A DNA stretch of 64,000 nt. Source: Comamonas_F sp047606565. Its GTDB lineage: Bacteria > Pseudomonadota > Gammaproteobacteria > Burkholderiales > Burkholderiaceae_C. The position numbers and the translations under genes were made by a program. The stretch lies in contig JASGEH010000075.1 of NCBI GenBank assembly GCA_047606565.1, positions 13,033 to 77,032 of the forward strand, written 5' to 3'. The notes beneath the pieces are model-generated. The model was not told the origin of the DNA and searched no databases. It saw only the letters and a list, made by a program, of their open reading frames with translations. The first letter of the stretch is position 1, and every line of letters starts with the position of its first letter. This document shows positions 16,849 through 27,273 of this stretch, in pieces.

Positions 16849-17616
16849 TCAGGCGCAGGGGGCCGGCGGCAGCAGTTGGTTCCAGTATACGGGGCTGAAC
16901 TGCCAGCGTGGCGCGGGTTCATCGATGACCTGGCGGACGTGGCCGAGGAAGGTTGCGCGCGCGATTTCAGCCGCGCCCAGCGAGGCCAGGTGGCGGGTGT
17001 TCTGCTGGCAGTCGATCATGCGGATGCCGTGGGCGCGGGCGAAGGCCACCAGGGCGGCCAGCGCGATCTTGGAGGCATCGGTGTGGTGGGCGAACATCGA
17101 TTCACCAAACACCGCGCGGCCCAGGTTGACCAGGTAGAGCCCGCCCGCGAGCTGGCCGTCGATCCAGGTCTCGACGCTGTGCGCGTGGCCGGCGCGGTGC
17201 AGGCCGCCGTAGGCGGCGATGACGTCCGGCACGATCCAGGTGCCGGCCTGGCCCTGGCGCGGCGTGGCCGCGCAGTGGCGGATGACGCGGTCGAAGGCGC
17301 TGTCGATGCGGATTTCGCAGCCGGGCTGGGTACGAAATCGCTCCAGCGTCTTGCGCAGCGAGCGGTGCAGCCGGAACTGGCCGGCCTGCAGCACCATGCG
17401 CGGGTCCGGACTCCACCAGAGGGTGGGGTCGCCCGGGCTGAACCAGGGAAAGATGCCGTGGCGGTAGGCGCGCTCCAGGCTGGCCGCGTCCAGCTCGCCG
17501 CCCGCGGCCAGCAGGCCGGGCAGCGGCGCGTCCGGCCCCCAGGCCGTCTCGGGGGCGGGGAATTCGTCGCCCGGCTGCAGCCAGGGCAGGGGTGGGATGC
17601 GGGCGGGGGACTTCAC
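16849..17616 (-). CDS. aat: leucyl/phenylalanyl-tRNA-protein transferase
   Basis: A 255-residue transferase that conjugates Leu or Phe to proteins with N-terminal Lys or Arg. Hallmarks are LPWLQPGDEFP near the start, GILxAGG-like GLLAAGGELDAASLE, RHGIFPWFSPGDPTLWWSPDPR and IDCQQNTRHLASLGA. I propose the GTG at 17616 (VKSPARIPP), which gives a family-typical N-terminus; an ATG further upstream at 17742 would add 42 unrelated residues. It heads the aat-bpt pair. Confidence 0.92.
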   Translation of the reverse strand: MKSPARIPPLPWLQPGDEFPAPETAWGPDAPLPGLLAAGGELDAASLERAYRHGIFPWFSPGDPTLWWSPDPRMVLQAGQFRLHRSLRKTLERFRTQPGCEIRIDSAFDRVIRHCAATPRQGQAGTWIVPDVIAAYGGLHRAGHAHSVETWIDGQLAGGLYLVNLGRAVFGESMFAHHTDASKIALAALVAFARAHGIRMIDCQQNTRHLASLGAAEIARATFLGHVRQVIDEPAPRWQFSPVYWNQLLPPAPCA

Positions 17617-17780
17617 GGCAGGGGGCGAGAGGGCTGAGGGGAAGGTCCAGTATGGGCGGGCGATCGAGGCGGTGGCGTTCCTCAATAGAATAGGCGGGTT
17701 TCCGTCGTCGGCCGGGCCCAGCCGGGCTGGGCGGATGCTCATTTTCTCGGATTCATTCCACACATCCAGGGCCTCATCCC

Positions 17781-18308
17781 ATGTCTTTCGAAAAAATTCC
17801 CGCGGGCAAGAAATTGCCCGAACAATTCAACGTCGTCATCGAGATTTCGGCCAACTCCGATCCCATCAAGTACGAGGTGGACAAGGATTCCGGCGCGGTC
17901 TTCGTCGACCGTTTCCTGGGCACGTCCATGACCTACCCGGCCAACTATGGCTACGTGCCGCAGACGCTGGCCGGCGACGGCGACCCGGTCGACGTGCTGG
18001 TGCTCACGCCCTTCCCGCTGCCGCCGGGCGTGGTGATCCCGGCGCGCGCCATCGGCATCCTGAAGATGGAAGACGAGAGCGGCGTCGACGGCAAGGTGCT
18101 GGCCGTGCCCACCGAGAAGATCCTGCCGCTGTACAACCACATCCAGAAGCTCGAAGACCTGAACCCGCTGCAGCTCAAGCAGATCGCCCATTTCTTCGAG
18201 CACTACAAGGACCTGGAGCAAGGCAAGTGGGTCAAGGTGCTGGGCTGGGAAGGCATCGAGGCCGCCCACCAGGAAATCACCGACGGCGTGGCCAACTACA
18301 AGGGTTGA
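17781..18308 (+). CDS. ppa: inorganic pyrophosphatase
   Basis: A 175-residue family I soluble pyrophosphatase. The metal-binding core DGDPVDVLVL is present at about residue 66, preceded by YPANYGYVPQTL, with EDESGVDGKVLAV and the lysine-rich HYKDLEQGKWVKV segment. It hydrolyses pyrophosphate to drive biosynthesis. It is monocistronic, diverges from aat and ends at a strong bidirectional terminator shared with smpB. Confidence 0.97.
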   Translation: MSFEKIPAGKKLPEQFNVVIEISANSDPIKYEVDKDSGAVFVDRFLGTSMTYPANYGYVPQTLAGDGDPVDVLVLTPFPLPPGVVIPARAIGILKMEDESGVDGKVLAVPTEKILPLYNHIQKLEDLNPLQLKQIAHFFEHYKDLEQGKWVKVLGWEGIEAAHQEITDGVANYKG

Positions 18309-18343
18309 CCGGCCCGGCGGTGTTCGCGCCGCGCGCTTGGCAT

Positions 18344-18380
18344 CATGAAAAACAGCCACTGCGAGTGGCTGTTTTTCATG
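18344..18380. terminator. bidirectional terminator between ppa and smpB
   Basis: A perfect 17-bp stem with a 3-nt loop (GCG); the arms end in AAAAA on one side and TTTTT on the other. It serves the convergent genes ppa and smpB. Confidence 0.92.
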
Positions 18381-18399
18381 GGAGGTAGGGCGCAGGGGC

Positions 18400-18885
18400 T
18401 CAGCGGTTGCGGCTTTTCATGGCGCGCTCGACCTCGCGCTTGCCTTCACGGTCCTTGATGACGTCGCGCTTGTCGTGCTCGGCCTTGCCCTTGGCCAGCG
18501 CGATCTCGCACTTGACCCGGCCATTGGCCCAGTGCAGGTTGATCGGCACCAGGGTGTAGCCCTTTTGCTCGACCTTGCCGGTCAGGCGCTTGATTTCTTC
18601 TTTCTTGAGCAGCAGTTTCTTGGTCCGAACGGCGTCCGGATTGACGTGGGTGGAGGCGCTCTTGAGTGGGTTGATCTGGCAGCCGATGACGAACATCTCG
18701 CCGTCGCGGATCACCACATAGCCATCGGTCAACTGCACCTTGCCCTCGCGCAAGGCCTTGACTTCCCAGCCTTCGAGGACCATGCCGGCCTCGTGGCGCT
18801 CCTCGAAGAAATAGTTGAACGCGGCCTTCTTGTTGTCGGCGATCCGGCTGGACTTCTGGGCGGGGGTAGCGGTTTTCTTGGCCAT
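18400..18885 (-). CDS. smpB: SsrA-binding protein SmpB
   Basis: A 161-residue RNA-binding protein that delivers tmRNA to stalled ribosomes. The start at 18885 (MAKKTATPAQ) gives the usual lysine-rich N-terminus; the OB-fold core has NYFFEERHEAGMVLEGWEVK and LVPINLHWANGRVKCEIALA, and the C-terminal tail has GKAEHDKRDVIKDREGKREV, which enters the decoding centre. No tmRNA gene is present in the window. It diverges from ratA. Confidence 0.97.
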   Translation of the reverse strand: MAKKTATPAQKSSRIADNKKAAFNYFFEERHEAGMVLEGWEVKALREGKVQLTDGYVVIRDGEMFVIGCQINPLKSASTHVNPDAVRTKKLLLKKEEIKRLTGKVEQKGYTLVPINLHWANGRVKCEIALAKGKAEHDKRDVIKDREGKREVERAMKSRNR

Positions 18886-19030
18886 GCGGTGGAGATGGGG
18901 GTATACGGCAAACTTACAATGCGAAGGCATGAAGCCGGGCGCGGCGGCCATTATTGCCGTGGCGGCAGCCCCCAGTCCCCGCAGGCACCGCGCGTGCGGT
19001 CGCCGAGCCCTGGCGAGAGCCCGTGATTGT

Positions 19031-19519
19031 ATGAAAACCGTCGATAAATCCGTCCTCATCTGGTATAGCCCCCAGCAAATGTTCGAGCTGGTGGCCGATG
19101 TCGAGCATTACCCGCAGTTCCTGCCCTGGTGCGACCAGGCCCGGGTGGTGGAGCGCCACGCCGACGGCCTGACGGGCGAAGTCGGCATGAAGCTCGGCGC
19201 GATCCACCAGAGTTTCACCACACGCAACACCCACGTCGTCGAGGGCGACAGCCGCAAGCTCGTGATGGATCTGGTCAAGGGGCCGTTTTCCAAGCTGCAT
19301 GGGGAATGGCTGTTCTCGCCGGTCGGCCCGGCCTCGGCTTCGACCTCAGCCCTCGCGGCGGCCAGTGCGCCAGCCCTGACGGCCTGCAAGGTGACGCTCA
19401 AGCTGAGCTACGGCTTCAGCAACTTCGCGCTGGCCGCCGTGGTCGGCCCGGTCTTCGAGAAGATCGCTGCCAGCATGGTCGACGCCTTCGTCAAGCGTGC
19501 CGAGCAGGTCTACGGCTGA
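19031..19519 (+). CDS. ratA: RatA-like coenzyme Q-binding START-domain protein
   Basis: A 162-residue protein of the polyketide-cyclase/COQ10 START family (YfjG/RatA). It opens MKTVDKSVLIWYSPQQMFEL and contains VEHYPQFLPWCDQARVVER. In E. coli the protein was reported as a ribosome-association toxin, but the family tie to COQ10 suggests a ubiquinone-binding role. A run of about 18 Ala/Ser/Thr/Pro residues near position 100 is an insertion relative to the shorter E. coli protein. It is followed after 5 bases by rnfH, the usual pair. Confidence 0.92.
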   Translation: MKTVDKSVLIWYSPQQMFELVADVEHYPQFLPWCDQARVVERHADGLTGEVGMKLGAIHQSFTTRNTHVVEGDSRKLVMDLVKGPFSKLHGEWLFSPVGPASASTSALAAASAPALTACKVTLKLSYGFSNFALAAVVGPVFEKIAASMVDAFVKRAEQVYG

Positions 19520-19524
19520 CGGCC

Positions 19525-19887
19525 ATGTCGCACGCAGTCGCCACCACAATGGTCATCACGCTGGCCTATGCGCCCGCGCCCCGGCAACTGGCGCTGTGCG
19601 AGCTGGCGGTGCCAGCCGGGGCCACGGTGGCGTCGGTGCTGCCGCTGGTGGCGCGCGCGCTGGGCGTGGACGTGGCCGCCGGCCTGCATGACGAGACGCT
19701 GGCGCTCGGCATCTGGGGCCGCAAGGCCGAACTGGACGATGAACTGAAGGCCGGCGACCGGCTGGAGTGCTACCGCGCGCTGCGGGTGGACCCCAAGGTG
19801 GCGCGGCGCCAGCGGTTTTCGCGCCAGGGTGCGCGCGCCACGGGCCTGTTCTCCAAGCGGCGCGAGGGCGCCAAGCCGGGCTATTGA
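19525..19887 (+). CDS. rnfH: RnfH family ubiquitin-like protein
   Basis: A 120-residue protein of the UPF0125/RnfH family, a beta-grasp fold of unknown function. It carries the conserved LGIWGRKAELDDELKAGDRL and the CYRALRVDPKVARRQR ending. Despite the name there is no rnf operon here. It is the standard partner of ratA. The tail after residue 105 is basic. Confidence 0.9.
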   Translation: MSHAVATTMVITLAYAPAPRQLALCELAVPAGATVASVLPLVARALGVDVAAGLHDETLALGIWGRKAELDDELKAGDRLECYRALRVDPKVARRQRFSRQGARATGLFSKRREGAKPGY

Positions 19888-19945
19888 GCGCGTGGCTGAC
19901 TGGGTGATCGGAACCGGGCGCGTCAGCGCGCGGGCGCGCGGCCCA

Positions 19946-19973
19946 GGGACAAAACGGGCACAAAAGGTACAAT
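19946..19973 (+). promoter_or_regulatory. likely promoter of guaB
   Basis: GGGACA (19946-19951) and TACAAT (19968-19973) are spaced by 16 bases and stand 20 bases before the guaB start codon, in a short A-rich patch within otherwise GC-rich DNA. The -10 box is good, the -35 box is weak. Confidence 0.5.
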
Positions 19974-19992
19974 CGCTCTTTTGGAGATTCTC

Positions 19993-21462
19993 ATGCGCCT
20001 ACTTGGAAAAGCGCTCACATTCGACGATGTCCTGCTGGTCCCTGCGTTCTCCCAGGTGCTGCCCAAGGATACGTCCCTGGCGACCCAGTTTACCCGCAAT
20101 ATCCGCCTGAACCTGCCGCTGGTCTCGGCCGCGATGGATACCGTGACCGAAGCCCGCCTGGCCATTGCCATGGCGCAGGAAGGCGGCATCGGCATCGTCC
20201 ACAAGAACCTTACGGCGCAGGAGCAGGCCGCGCAGGTCGCGCGCGTCAAGCGCTACGAATCGGGCGTGCTGCGCGATCCGGTGGTCATCACCCCGACCTT
20301 CACGGTGCGCGAGGTGATGGAGCTGTCCGACCGCCTGGGCGTCTCGGGCTTCCCGGTGTGCGACGGCGGCAAGGTGGTCGGCATCGTGACCGGCCGCGAT
20401 CTGCGCTTCGAAACCCGCTACGACGTGCCGGTCAGCGAGATCATGACGCCGCGCGGCAAGCTCATCACGGTCAAGGACGGCACCACGCCGGCCGAGGCCA
20501 AGGCCTTGCTTAACAAGCACAAGCTTGAACGCCTGCTGGTCGTCAACGACGATTTCGAGCTCAAGGGCCTGATCACCGTCAAGGACATCACCAAGCAGAC
20601 CAGCTTCCCGAATGCCGCGCGCGATGCGTCGGGCCGGCTGCTGGTTGGCGCGGCGGTGGGCGTGGGCGCGGGCACCGAGGAGCGTGTCGAGCTGCTGGCC
20701 AAGGCCGGCGTTGACGTGATCGTGGTCGACACCGCGCACGGCCACAGCAAGGGCGTGATCGAGCGCGTGCGCTGGGTCAAGCAGAACTATCCGCAGATCG
20801 ACGTCATCGGCGGCAACATCGCCACCGGCGAGGCCGCGCTGGCGCTGGTGGAAGCCGGCGCCGACGGCGTCAAGGTCGGCATCGGCCCGGGCTCGATCTG
20901 CACCACCCGCATCGTGGCTGGCGTGGGCGTGCCGCAGATCACCGCCATCGACAACGTGGCGCAGGCGCTGCAGGGCAGCGGCGTGCCGCTGGTGGCCGAC
21001 GGCGGCATCCGCTTCAGCGGCGACATCTCCAAGGCGATTGCCGCGGGCGCCTCCACCGTCATGATGGGCGGCATGTTCGCCGGCACCGAAGAAGCGCCGG
21101 GCGAGGTCATCCTGTTCCAGGGCCGCAGCTACAAGAGCTACCGGGGCATGGGCAGCATCGGCGCCATGCAGCAGGGCAGCGCCGACCGCTACTTCCAGGA
21201 AGCCACCAGCGGCAACCCCAACGCCGACAAGCTGGTGCCCGAGGGCATCGAGGGCCGCGTGCCCTACAAGGGCTCGGTGCTGGCCATCATCTTCCAGATG
21301 GCCGGTGGCCTGCGTGCCTCCATGGGCTACTGCGGCTGCGCCACGATCGAGGACATGCGCGAGCGTGCCGCCTTCGTGGAGATCACCGCCGCCGGCATCC
21401 GCGAGTCGCACGTGCACGACGTCCAGATCACCAAGGAAGCCCCGAACTACCGTGCCGATTGA
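19993..21462 (+). CDS. guaB: IMP dehydrogenase
   Basis: A 489-residue enzyme that oxidises IMP to XMP, the first step to GMP. I chose the ATG at 19993 since TTGGAG directly upstream is the ribosome site. The catalytic barrel is interrupted by two CBS domains (about residues 92-200). The active-site loop GPGSICTTR contains the catalytic cysteine, and GYCGCATIEDMRE lies near the end. It is separated from guaA by an MFS gene. A hairpin follows the stop codon. Confidence 0.98.
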   Translation: MRLLGKALTFDDVLLVPAFSQVLPKDTSLATQFTRNIRLNLPLVSAAMDTVTEARLAIAMAQEGGIGIVHKNLTAQEQAAQVARVKRYESGVLRDPVVITPTFTVREVMELSDRLGVSGFPVCDGGKVVGIVTGRDLRFETRYDVPVSEIMTPRGKLITVKDGTTPAEAKALLNKHKLERLLVVNDDFELKGLITVKDITKQTSFPNAARDASGRLLVGAAVGVGAGTEERVELLAKAGVDVIVVDTAHGHSKGVIERVRWVKQNYPQIDVIGGNIATGEAALALVEAGADGVKVGIGPGSICTTRIVAGVGVPQITAIDNVAQALQGSGVPLVADGGIRFSGDISKAIAAGASTVMMGGMFAGTEEAPGEVILFQGRSYKSYRGMGSIGAMQQGSADRYFQEATSGNPNADKLVPEGIEGRVPYKGSVLAIIFQMAGGLRASMGYCGCATIEDMRERAAFVEITAAGIRESHVHDVQITKEAPNYRAD

Positions 21463-21483
21463 AGCGTCGGCCTGAATGCCAGC

Positions 21484-21520
21484 AAGCGCCGCCTGCGGTT
21501 TTTTGCCGCAGCGGCGCTTT
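21484..21520 (+). terminator. strong hairpin after guaB
   Basis: AAGCGCCG and CTGCGG pair with CCGCAG and CGGCGCTT, 14 bp with one bulged C and a loop of T residues. The downstream T run is poor, so read-through into the MFS gene 17 bases later is possible. Confidence 0.6.
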
Positions 21521-21537
21521 GTCCTTGTCTACCGCCC

Positions 21538-22791
21538 ATGAGTGAAATCCCCGCCACCCGCCGCCAGGCCGCCATGCCCTTCATCATGCTGACCGTCCTG
21601 ATCGACATGGTGTCGATCGGGCTGATCATCCCCGTGCTGGCGCCCCTGGTCGGCCAGTTGGCCGGCGGCGGCCAGGACGCGCAGGCCTACTGGTATGGCG
21701 TGATCGCGCTGGCCTATGGTGCCGCGAATTTCCTGGGTGCGCCGGTGCTGGGTGCGCTGTCGGACCGCTACGGCCGGCGGCCGGTGCTGCTGCTGGGCTT
21801 CTGCGGGCTGGCGTTCAGCTTCTTTGGCACGGCGCTGGCGACCTCGGTCACCGGGCTGCTGGTGATCCGGCTGCTCGCGGGTTTCCTGCAAGCCAACGTC
21901 GCGGTGGCGCAGGCCTACGTGGCCGACATCTCCAGCGCCGAGGAGCGAGGCCGGCGCTTCGGGCTGCTGGGCGCGATGTTCGGCCTGGGCTTCATCCTGG
22001 GCCCGGTAGCCGGCGGCCTGCTGGGCGCGGTCAGCGTTCATCTGCCGTTCTACGTGGCGGGCACCCTGGCCCTGGTCAACCTGCTGTATGGCGTGCTGGT
22101 GCTGCCCGAGTCGTTGCCGGCCGAGCGCCGCACGGCGTTTCGCTGGCGCGCGGCCAACCCGGTGGCGTCGCTGGTCGCGTTGTATCGCCTCAAGGCCCTG
22201 CGCACGCTGGTCGGCGCCATCATGCTGGCCTCGCTGGCCCAGTTCACCATGCACTCCGTCTGGGTGCTCTACACCCAGTTCAAGTTCGGCTGGGGACCGC
22301 TAGAAAACGGCTGGTCCCTGTTCGCCATCGGGCTGGTTTCGGCGCTGGTGCAGGGTGGGCTGCTGGGCTGGCTGCTGCGCAAGCTGGGCGCCGAGCGACT
22401 GGTGGTGTGGGGGCTGATGTCGTCCACCGTGGCCTATGTGCTGTGGGGCCTGGCGACCGAGGGTTGGATGATGATCGCCGTCATCCTGTGCAATGTGCTG
22501 GGCTTCGGCGTGGCCGCCGCGATCCAGGGCATGATCTCGAACGCCGCCGGCGCCGAGCAGCAAGGCCGTACCATGGGCGCGGTGGCCGGCATCAACAGCC
22601 TGTCCACCGTGCTGGCGCCGCTGGTGGGCGCGCCCATGCTGGTGCTGGTGTCGCACCTGCCGCCGGGCGACTGGCGCATTGGCGCGCCGTTCTTCGTTTG
22701 TGCCCTGTTGCTGGCCGCAGCCAGCGTTCTGGCCGGCCTGTCGGCACGCCGCCGACGCGCGGCGCAGCCTGCCGTGCGGGTCGCCTCCTGA
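21538..22791 (+). CDS. MFS transporter, TetA/TCR-like
   Basis: A 417-residue 12-helix major facilitator of the drug:H+ antiporter class. Motif A, GALSDRYGRRPVLLLG, follows helix 2, and GFLQANVAVAQAYVADI(S) marks helix 4-5 as in TetA-like exporters. A central loop carries an arginine-rich segment (ERRTAFRWRAANP). It sits between guaB and guaA on the same strand, which could mean export of purine analogues or simply a stable location; the substrate cannot be predicted. Confidence 0.88.
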   Translation: MSEIPATRRQAAMPFIMLTVLIDMVSIGLIIPVLAPLVGQLAGGGQDAQAYWYGVIALAYGAANFLGAPVLGALSDRYGRRPVLLLGFCGLAFSFFGTALATSVTGLLVIRLLAGFLQANVAVAQAYVADISSAEERGRRFGLLGAMFGLGFILGPVAGGLLGAVSVHLPFYVAGTLALVNLLYGVLVLPESLPAERRTAFRWRAANPVASLVALYRLKALRTLVGAIMLASLAQFTMHSVWVLYTQFKFGWGPLENGWSLFAIGLVSALVQGGLLGWLLRKLGAERLVVWGLMSSTVAYVLWGLATEGWMMIAVILCNVLGFGVAAAIQGMISNAAGAEQQGRTMGAVAGINSLSTVLAPLVGAPMLVLVSHLPPGDWRIGAPFFVCALLLAAASVLAGLSARRRRAAQPAVRVAS

Positions 22792-22840
22792 CGGCCGTGC
22801 CTCGTTTTCCTGATCCCCGTCTTGTCCTTGGACTTCTTCC

Positions 22841-24460
<1,620 letters not shown>

Positions 24461-24488
24461 AATCAGGTTCTTCGGGGACTATCGCCCG

Positions 24489-26156
24489 TCATGCCATTTC
24501 CGCAGCGAACCGGGCCGCTGCACTCAGCACGGCCAGCACCGACGCGGTCGCGATATTCGCATGTCGGCCCAAGCCAAAGCGCGAGCCGGGGACGCCAGGC
24601 ATGGCGGCTTCCACAATGGCCAACGCCACTGCATCGGAACCCGCGCTCAGGCTGCGTTCCTCATAACTGTCAATGCGCAACGGCAGCCTCAACGCCGCCA
24701 CCGTCGCGGCAATCGGGCCGTTGCCTGTTCCCTCGATGGCCTTGACGTTGCCCTCCTGATCCGCCAATTCCAGCGCAATACCTTGTCCATCCGCGTGCTC
24801 GAACAGGCGATGGCCGCGATAGATGAAGTGGGACTGTTCCCGTATCGGGGCGATGTAGGTCCGCTCGAACACGTTCCAGATTTGCGCACTGCTCAGTTCC
24901 GTTTCGCTGGTGTCGGCCAACGCCTGGACGATGGCGCTGAACTCCACCTGCATGCGGCGCGGCATGACGATGCCGTGGTCACGGTTGAGCAAGAAGGCGA
25001 TGCCGCCCTTGCCTGACTGGCTGTTGACGCGCACGATGCTGTCGTAGGTTCGGCCCAAATCTTGTGGGTCGATGGGCAGGTACGGCACACGCCAGGGCGC
25101 ATCGGCCTTTTGCGCGGCAAAGCCCTTGGCGATGGCATCCTGGTGCGAGCCGGAGAAAGCCGTGAACACGAGATCGCCCACATACGGGTGACGCGGGTGG
25201 ATGGGCAACGCGGTGCATTCCTCGGCCACACGGGCAACCGCTGCGATGTCGGAGAAGTCCAGCCCCGGCGCAATGCCCTGCGTATACAGATTCAACGCCA
25301 GCGTCACGACATCCACGTTGCCGCTGCGCTCGCCATTGCCGAACAGGCAGCCTTCGACACGTTGCGCACCGGCCAGCATGGCCTGTTCGGCGCAGGCCAC
25401 GCCCGTGCCTCGGTCATTGTGTGGATGCACGGACAGCACGATGTGCTCGCGCCGCTCCAGCCGCCTATCCATCCATTCGATCTGGTCGGCGAAGACGTTG
25501 GGCGTGGAGACTTCCACCGTGGTCGGCAGATTGATGATCATCGGCCGCTGCGGCCCGGCATCCCAGGCTCGAATGGCGGCGTTGCACACGGCCAGCGAAA
25601 CATCCAGCTCGGCCATGCAGAACGTCTCGGGCGAGTATTGCAAGACCCATTCGGTTTCGGGGTGGTCGGCCGTCAGTCGCTTGAACAGCGCAATGTGACG
25701 CTCCACCATTTCGATGATCTGCGGCACGTTCATGCCGAACACGATTTCGCGCCAGGCGGGCGCGATGGCGTTGTAGAAATGCACGATCACACGCTGAGCG
25801 CCCGCTACCGCGCGTACCGTTTCGGTGATCAGGTCATCGCGCAGTTGCGTCATGACCATAGGGGTGACGTCTGCGGGAATCTGTCCCGCGTCGATGAGGT
25901 GGCGCACGATCTCGAAATCAGTGCGCGACGCTGCGGGAAAACCGACTTCAATTTCCTTGAAACCGATGCGCACCAGCTCATGGAACAAGCGCAGTTTGCG
26001 CTCGCGGTTCATCGGCTCGAACAGCGCCTGATTGCCGTCGCGCAAGTCGGTGGACAGCCAGATCGGGGCTTGCGTCAGAGTTCGTGAAGGCCATTGACGG
26101 TCGGCAAGGTCGACCGGGGCAATGGGGCGGTATTTCTGGGAAGGATCGGTCAGCAT
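24489..26156 (-). CDS. leuA: 2-isopropylmalate synthase, long (type 2) form
   Basis: A 555-residue enzyme making 2-isopropylmalate from acetyl-CoA and 2-oxoisovalerate, the entry to leucine synthesis. The catalytic segments DLRDGNQAL and SVHPHNDRGTGVACAEQA (HxH metal ligands) are intact, and a C-terminal LeuA allosteric domain starts near residue 430. TTTGGAG 8 bases before the ATG at 26156 supports this start. It stands alone, without leuBCD, beside a divergent AraC regulator. Base composition is slightly more A+T-rich than its neighbours, hinting at separate acquisition. Confidence 0.93.
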   Translation of the reverse strand: MLTDPSQKYRPIAPVDLADRQWPSRTLTQAPIWLSTDLRDGNQALFEPMNRERKLRLFHELVRIGFKEIEVGFPAASRTDFEIVRHLIDAGQIPADVTPMVMTQLRDDLITETVRAVAGAQRVIVHFYNAIAPAWREIVFGMNVPQIIEMVERHIALFKRLTADHPETEWVLQYSPETFCMAELDVSLAVCNAAIRAWDAGPQRPMIINLPTTVEVSTPNVFADQIEWMDRRLERREHIVLSVHPHNDRGTGVACAEQAMLAGAQRVEGCLFGNGERSGNVDVVTLALNLYTQGIAPGLDFSDIAAVARVAEECTALPIHPRHPYVGDLVFTAFSGSHQDAIAKGFAAQKADAPWRVPYLPIDPQDLGRTYDSIVRVNSQSGKGGIAFLLNRDHGIVMPRRMQVEFSAIVQALADTSETELSSAQIWNVFERTYIAPIREQSHFIYRGHRLFEHADGQGIALELADQEGNVKAIEGTGNGPIAATVAALRLPLRIDSYEERSLSAGSDAVALAIVEAAMPGVPGSRFGLGRHANIATASVLAVLSAAARFAAEMA

Positions 26157-26433
26157 GAAGAACACTCCAAAGGAATCGTTGGCACCCGATTTCCCTGGCT
26201 TGGAACAAGCTGACGACGGTCGGGGTCAGGGGGAATCAGGATGGGTCGTGGCACGAATGGACGCGCACAGACCCCGACCGGAAATCAGCGGTAGTAGCCG
26301 TTGCGAAAAACCGTGTGCGGACATGAGTGATTGACCCAGTAGATTGCTTTGCCACCGATCTTAGGCTTGCACGCTTAGTCCATCTACATAAAAATAGACA
26401 AATTCTTTATTCATTTGGACAAATCACGCGAGC

Positions 26434-27240
26434 ATGGGTTGTTCCTCTCCCGAAGACGGCGGCCATGCGCTCGATCTGAACGCAGGAACCGCTCGCGGTT
26501 TGCCGGTGTTTGGTGTAGCCGCGCATTACCCTGCGGGTCACGTCGTACCTTGGCACGAGCATCCCTATGGCCATCTGATCTATGCAGATCGCGGCTTGTT
26601 GCGTGTGGAAGCCGAAAGCGGCCAATGGCTGGTGCCGCCGACGGCAGCCGTCTGGTTGCGGTCCGGTGTGCCACACCAGTTGATCGTCCCCGTGGCGCTG
26701 CAAGCGCACGGCCTGTTTGTGCGCGAGGATGTTTGCGCCCGCCTGCCGGCGGCCGATTGCGTCGTGCATGTCTCCGGTCTGCTGCGCGAATTGATCATGG
26801 CGCTGGCCCAAGCCAACGACCAGGCCAAATCGCCCAAGCGCATGCGTTTGCTTGGTGCGCTCTTGGTCGAAGAACTGCGCGCCCAGCCAGTTCTTCCACT
26901 CCATCTGCCGTGGCCGACGGGCGGTGCTGACCGCCCGATGCGGCACGTATGCCAGGCGCTGCTGGACAATCCTGGCGATGCCGCCACCGCCGCCGAGTGG
27001 GCCGACAGGCTGGCAATGGGCGACAAGACCTTCCACCGGCACTTTCTCCAATCGACCGGCATGACCTTCGGCAAATGGCGGCAGCAACTGAGGCTCATGT
27101 CGTCGCTGACGCTATTGATGCAGGGAATACCGATCACACAGGTAGCGCTGGCGAGTGGCTACGCTAGCCATAGCGCCTACACCACGGCGTTCAGCAAGCA
27201 ATTCGGACAGCCACCTTCTGCTTTTTTGGTGAACAGGTAA
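26434..27240 (+). CDS. AraC-family regulator with cupin sensor
   Basis: A 268-residue regulator: an N-terminal cupin (VPWHEHPYGHLIYADRG, metal- or ligand-binding histidines) and a C-terminal AraC double helix-turn-helix with ADRLAMGDKTFHRHFLQSTG and ITQVALASGYASHSAYTTAF. It resembles the NimR/YdeO-like class that controls an adjacent transporter or enzyme. It diverges from leuA across 277 bases, so leuA is the natural first target to test. No transporter gene follows it. Confidence 0.88.
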   Translation: MGCSSPEDGGHALDLNAGTARGLPVFGVAAHYPAGHVVPWHEHPYGHLIYADRGLLRVEAESGQWLVPPTAAVWLRSGVPHQLIVPVALQAHGLFVREDVCARLPAADCVVHVSGLLRELIMALAQANDQAKSPKRMRLLGALLVEELRAQPVLPLHLPWPTGGADRPMRHVCQALLDNPGDAATAAEWADRLAMGDKTFHRHFLQSTGMTFGKWRQQLRLMSSLTLLMQGIPITQVALASGYASHSAYTTAFSKQFGQPPSAFLVNR

Positions 27241-27273
27241 GAGCTGCTGTCCCATCAGGGGACGCATCGACAT

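Noticed and set aside
19031..19887. ratA-rnfH as a toxin-antitoxin pair
   Set aside because: The pairing is conserved and close, but both are housekeeping-type families; the START fold points to quinone binding and RnfH has no antitoxin features.
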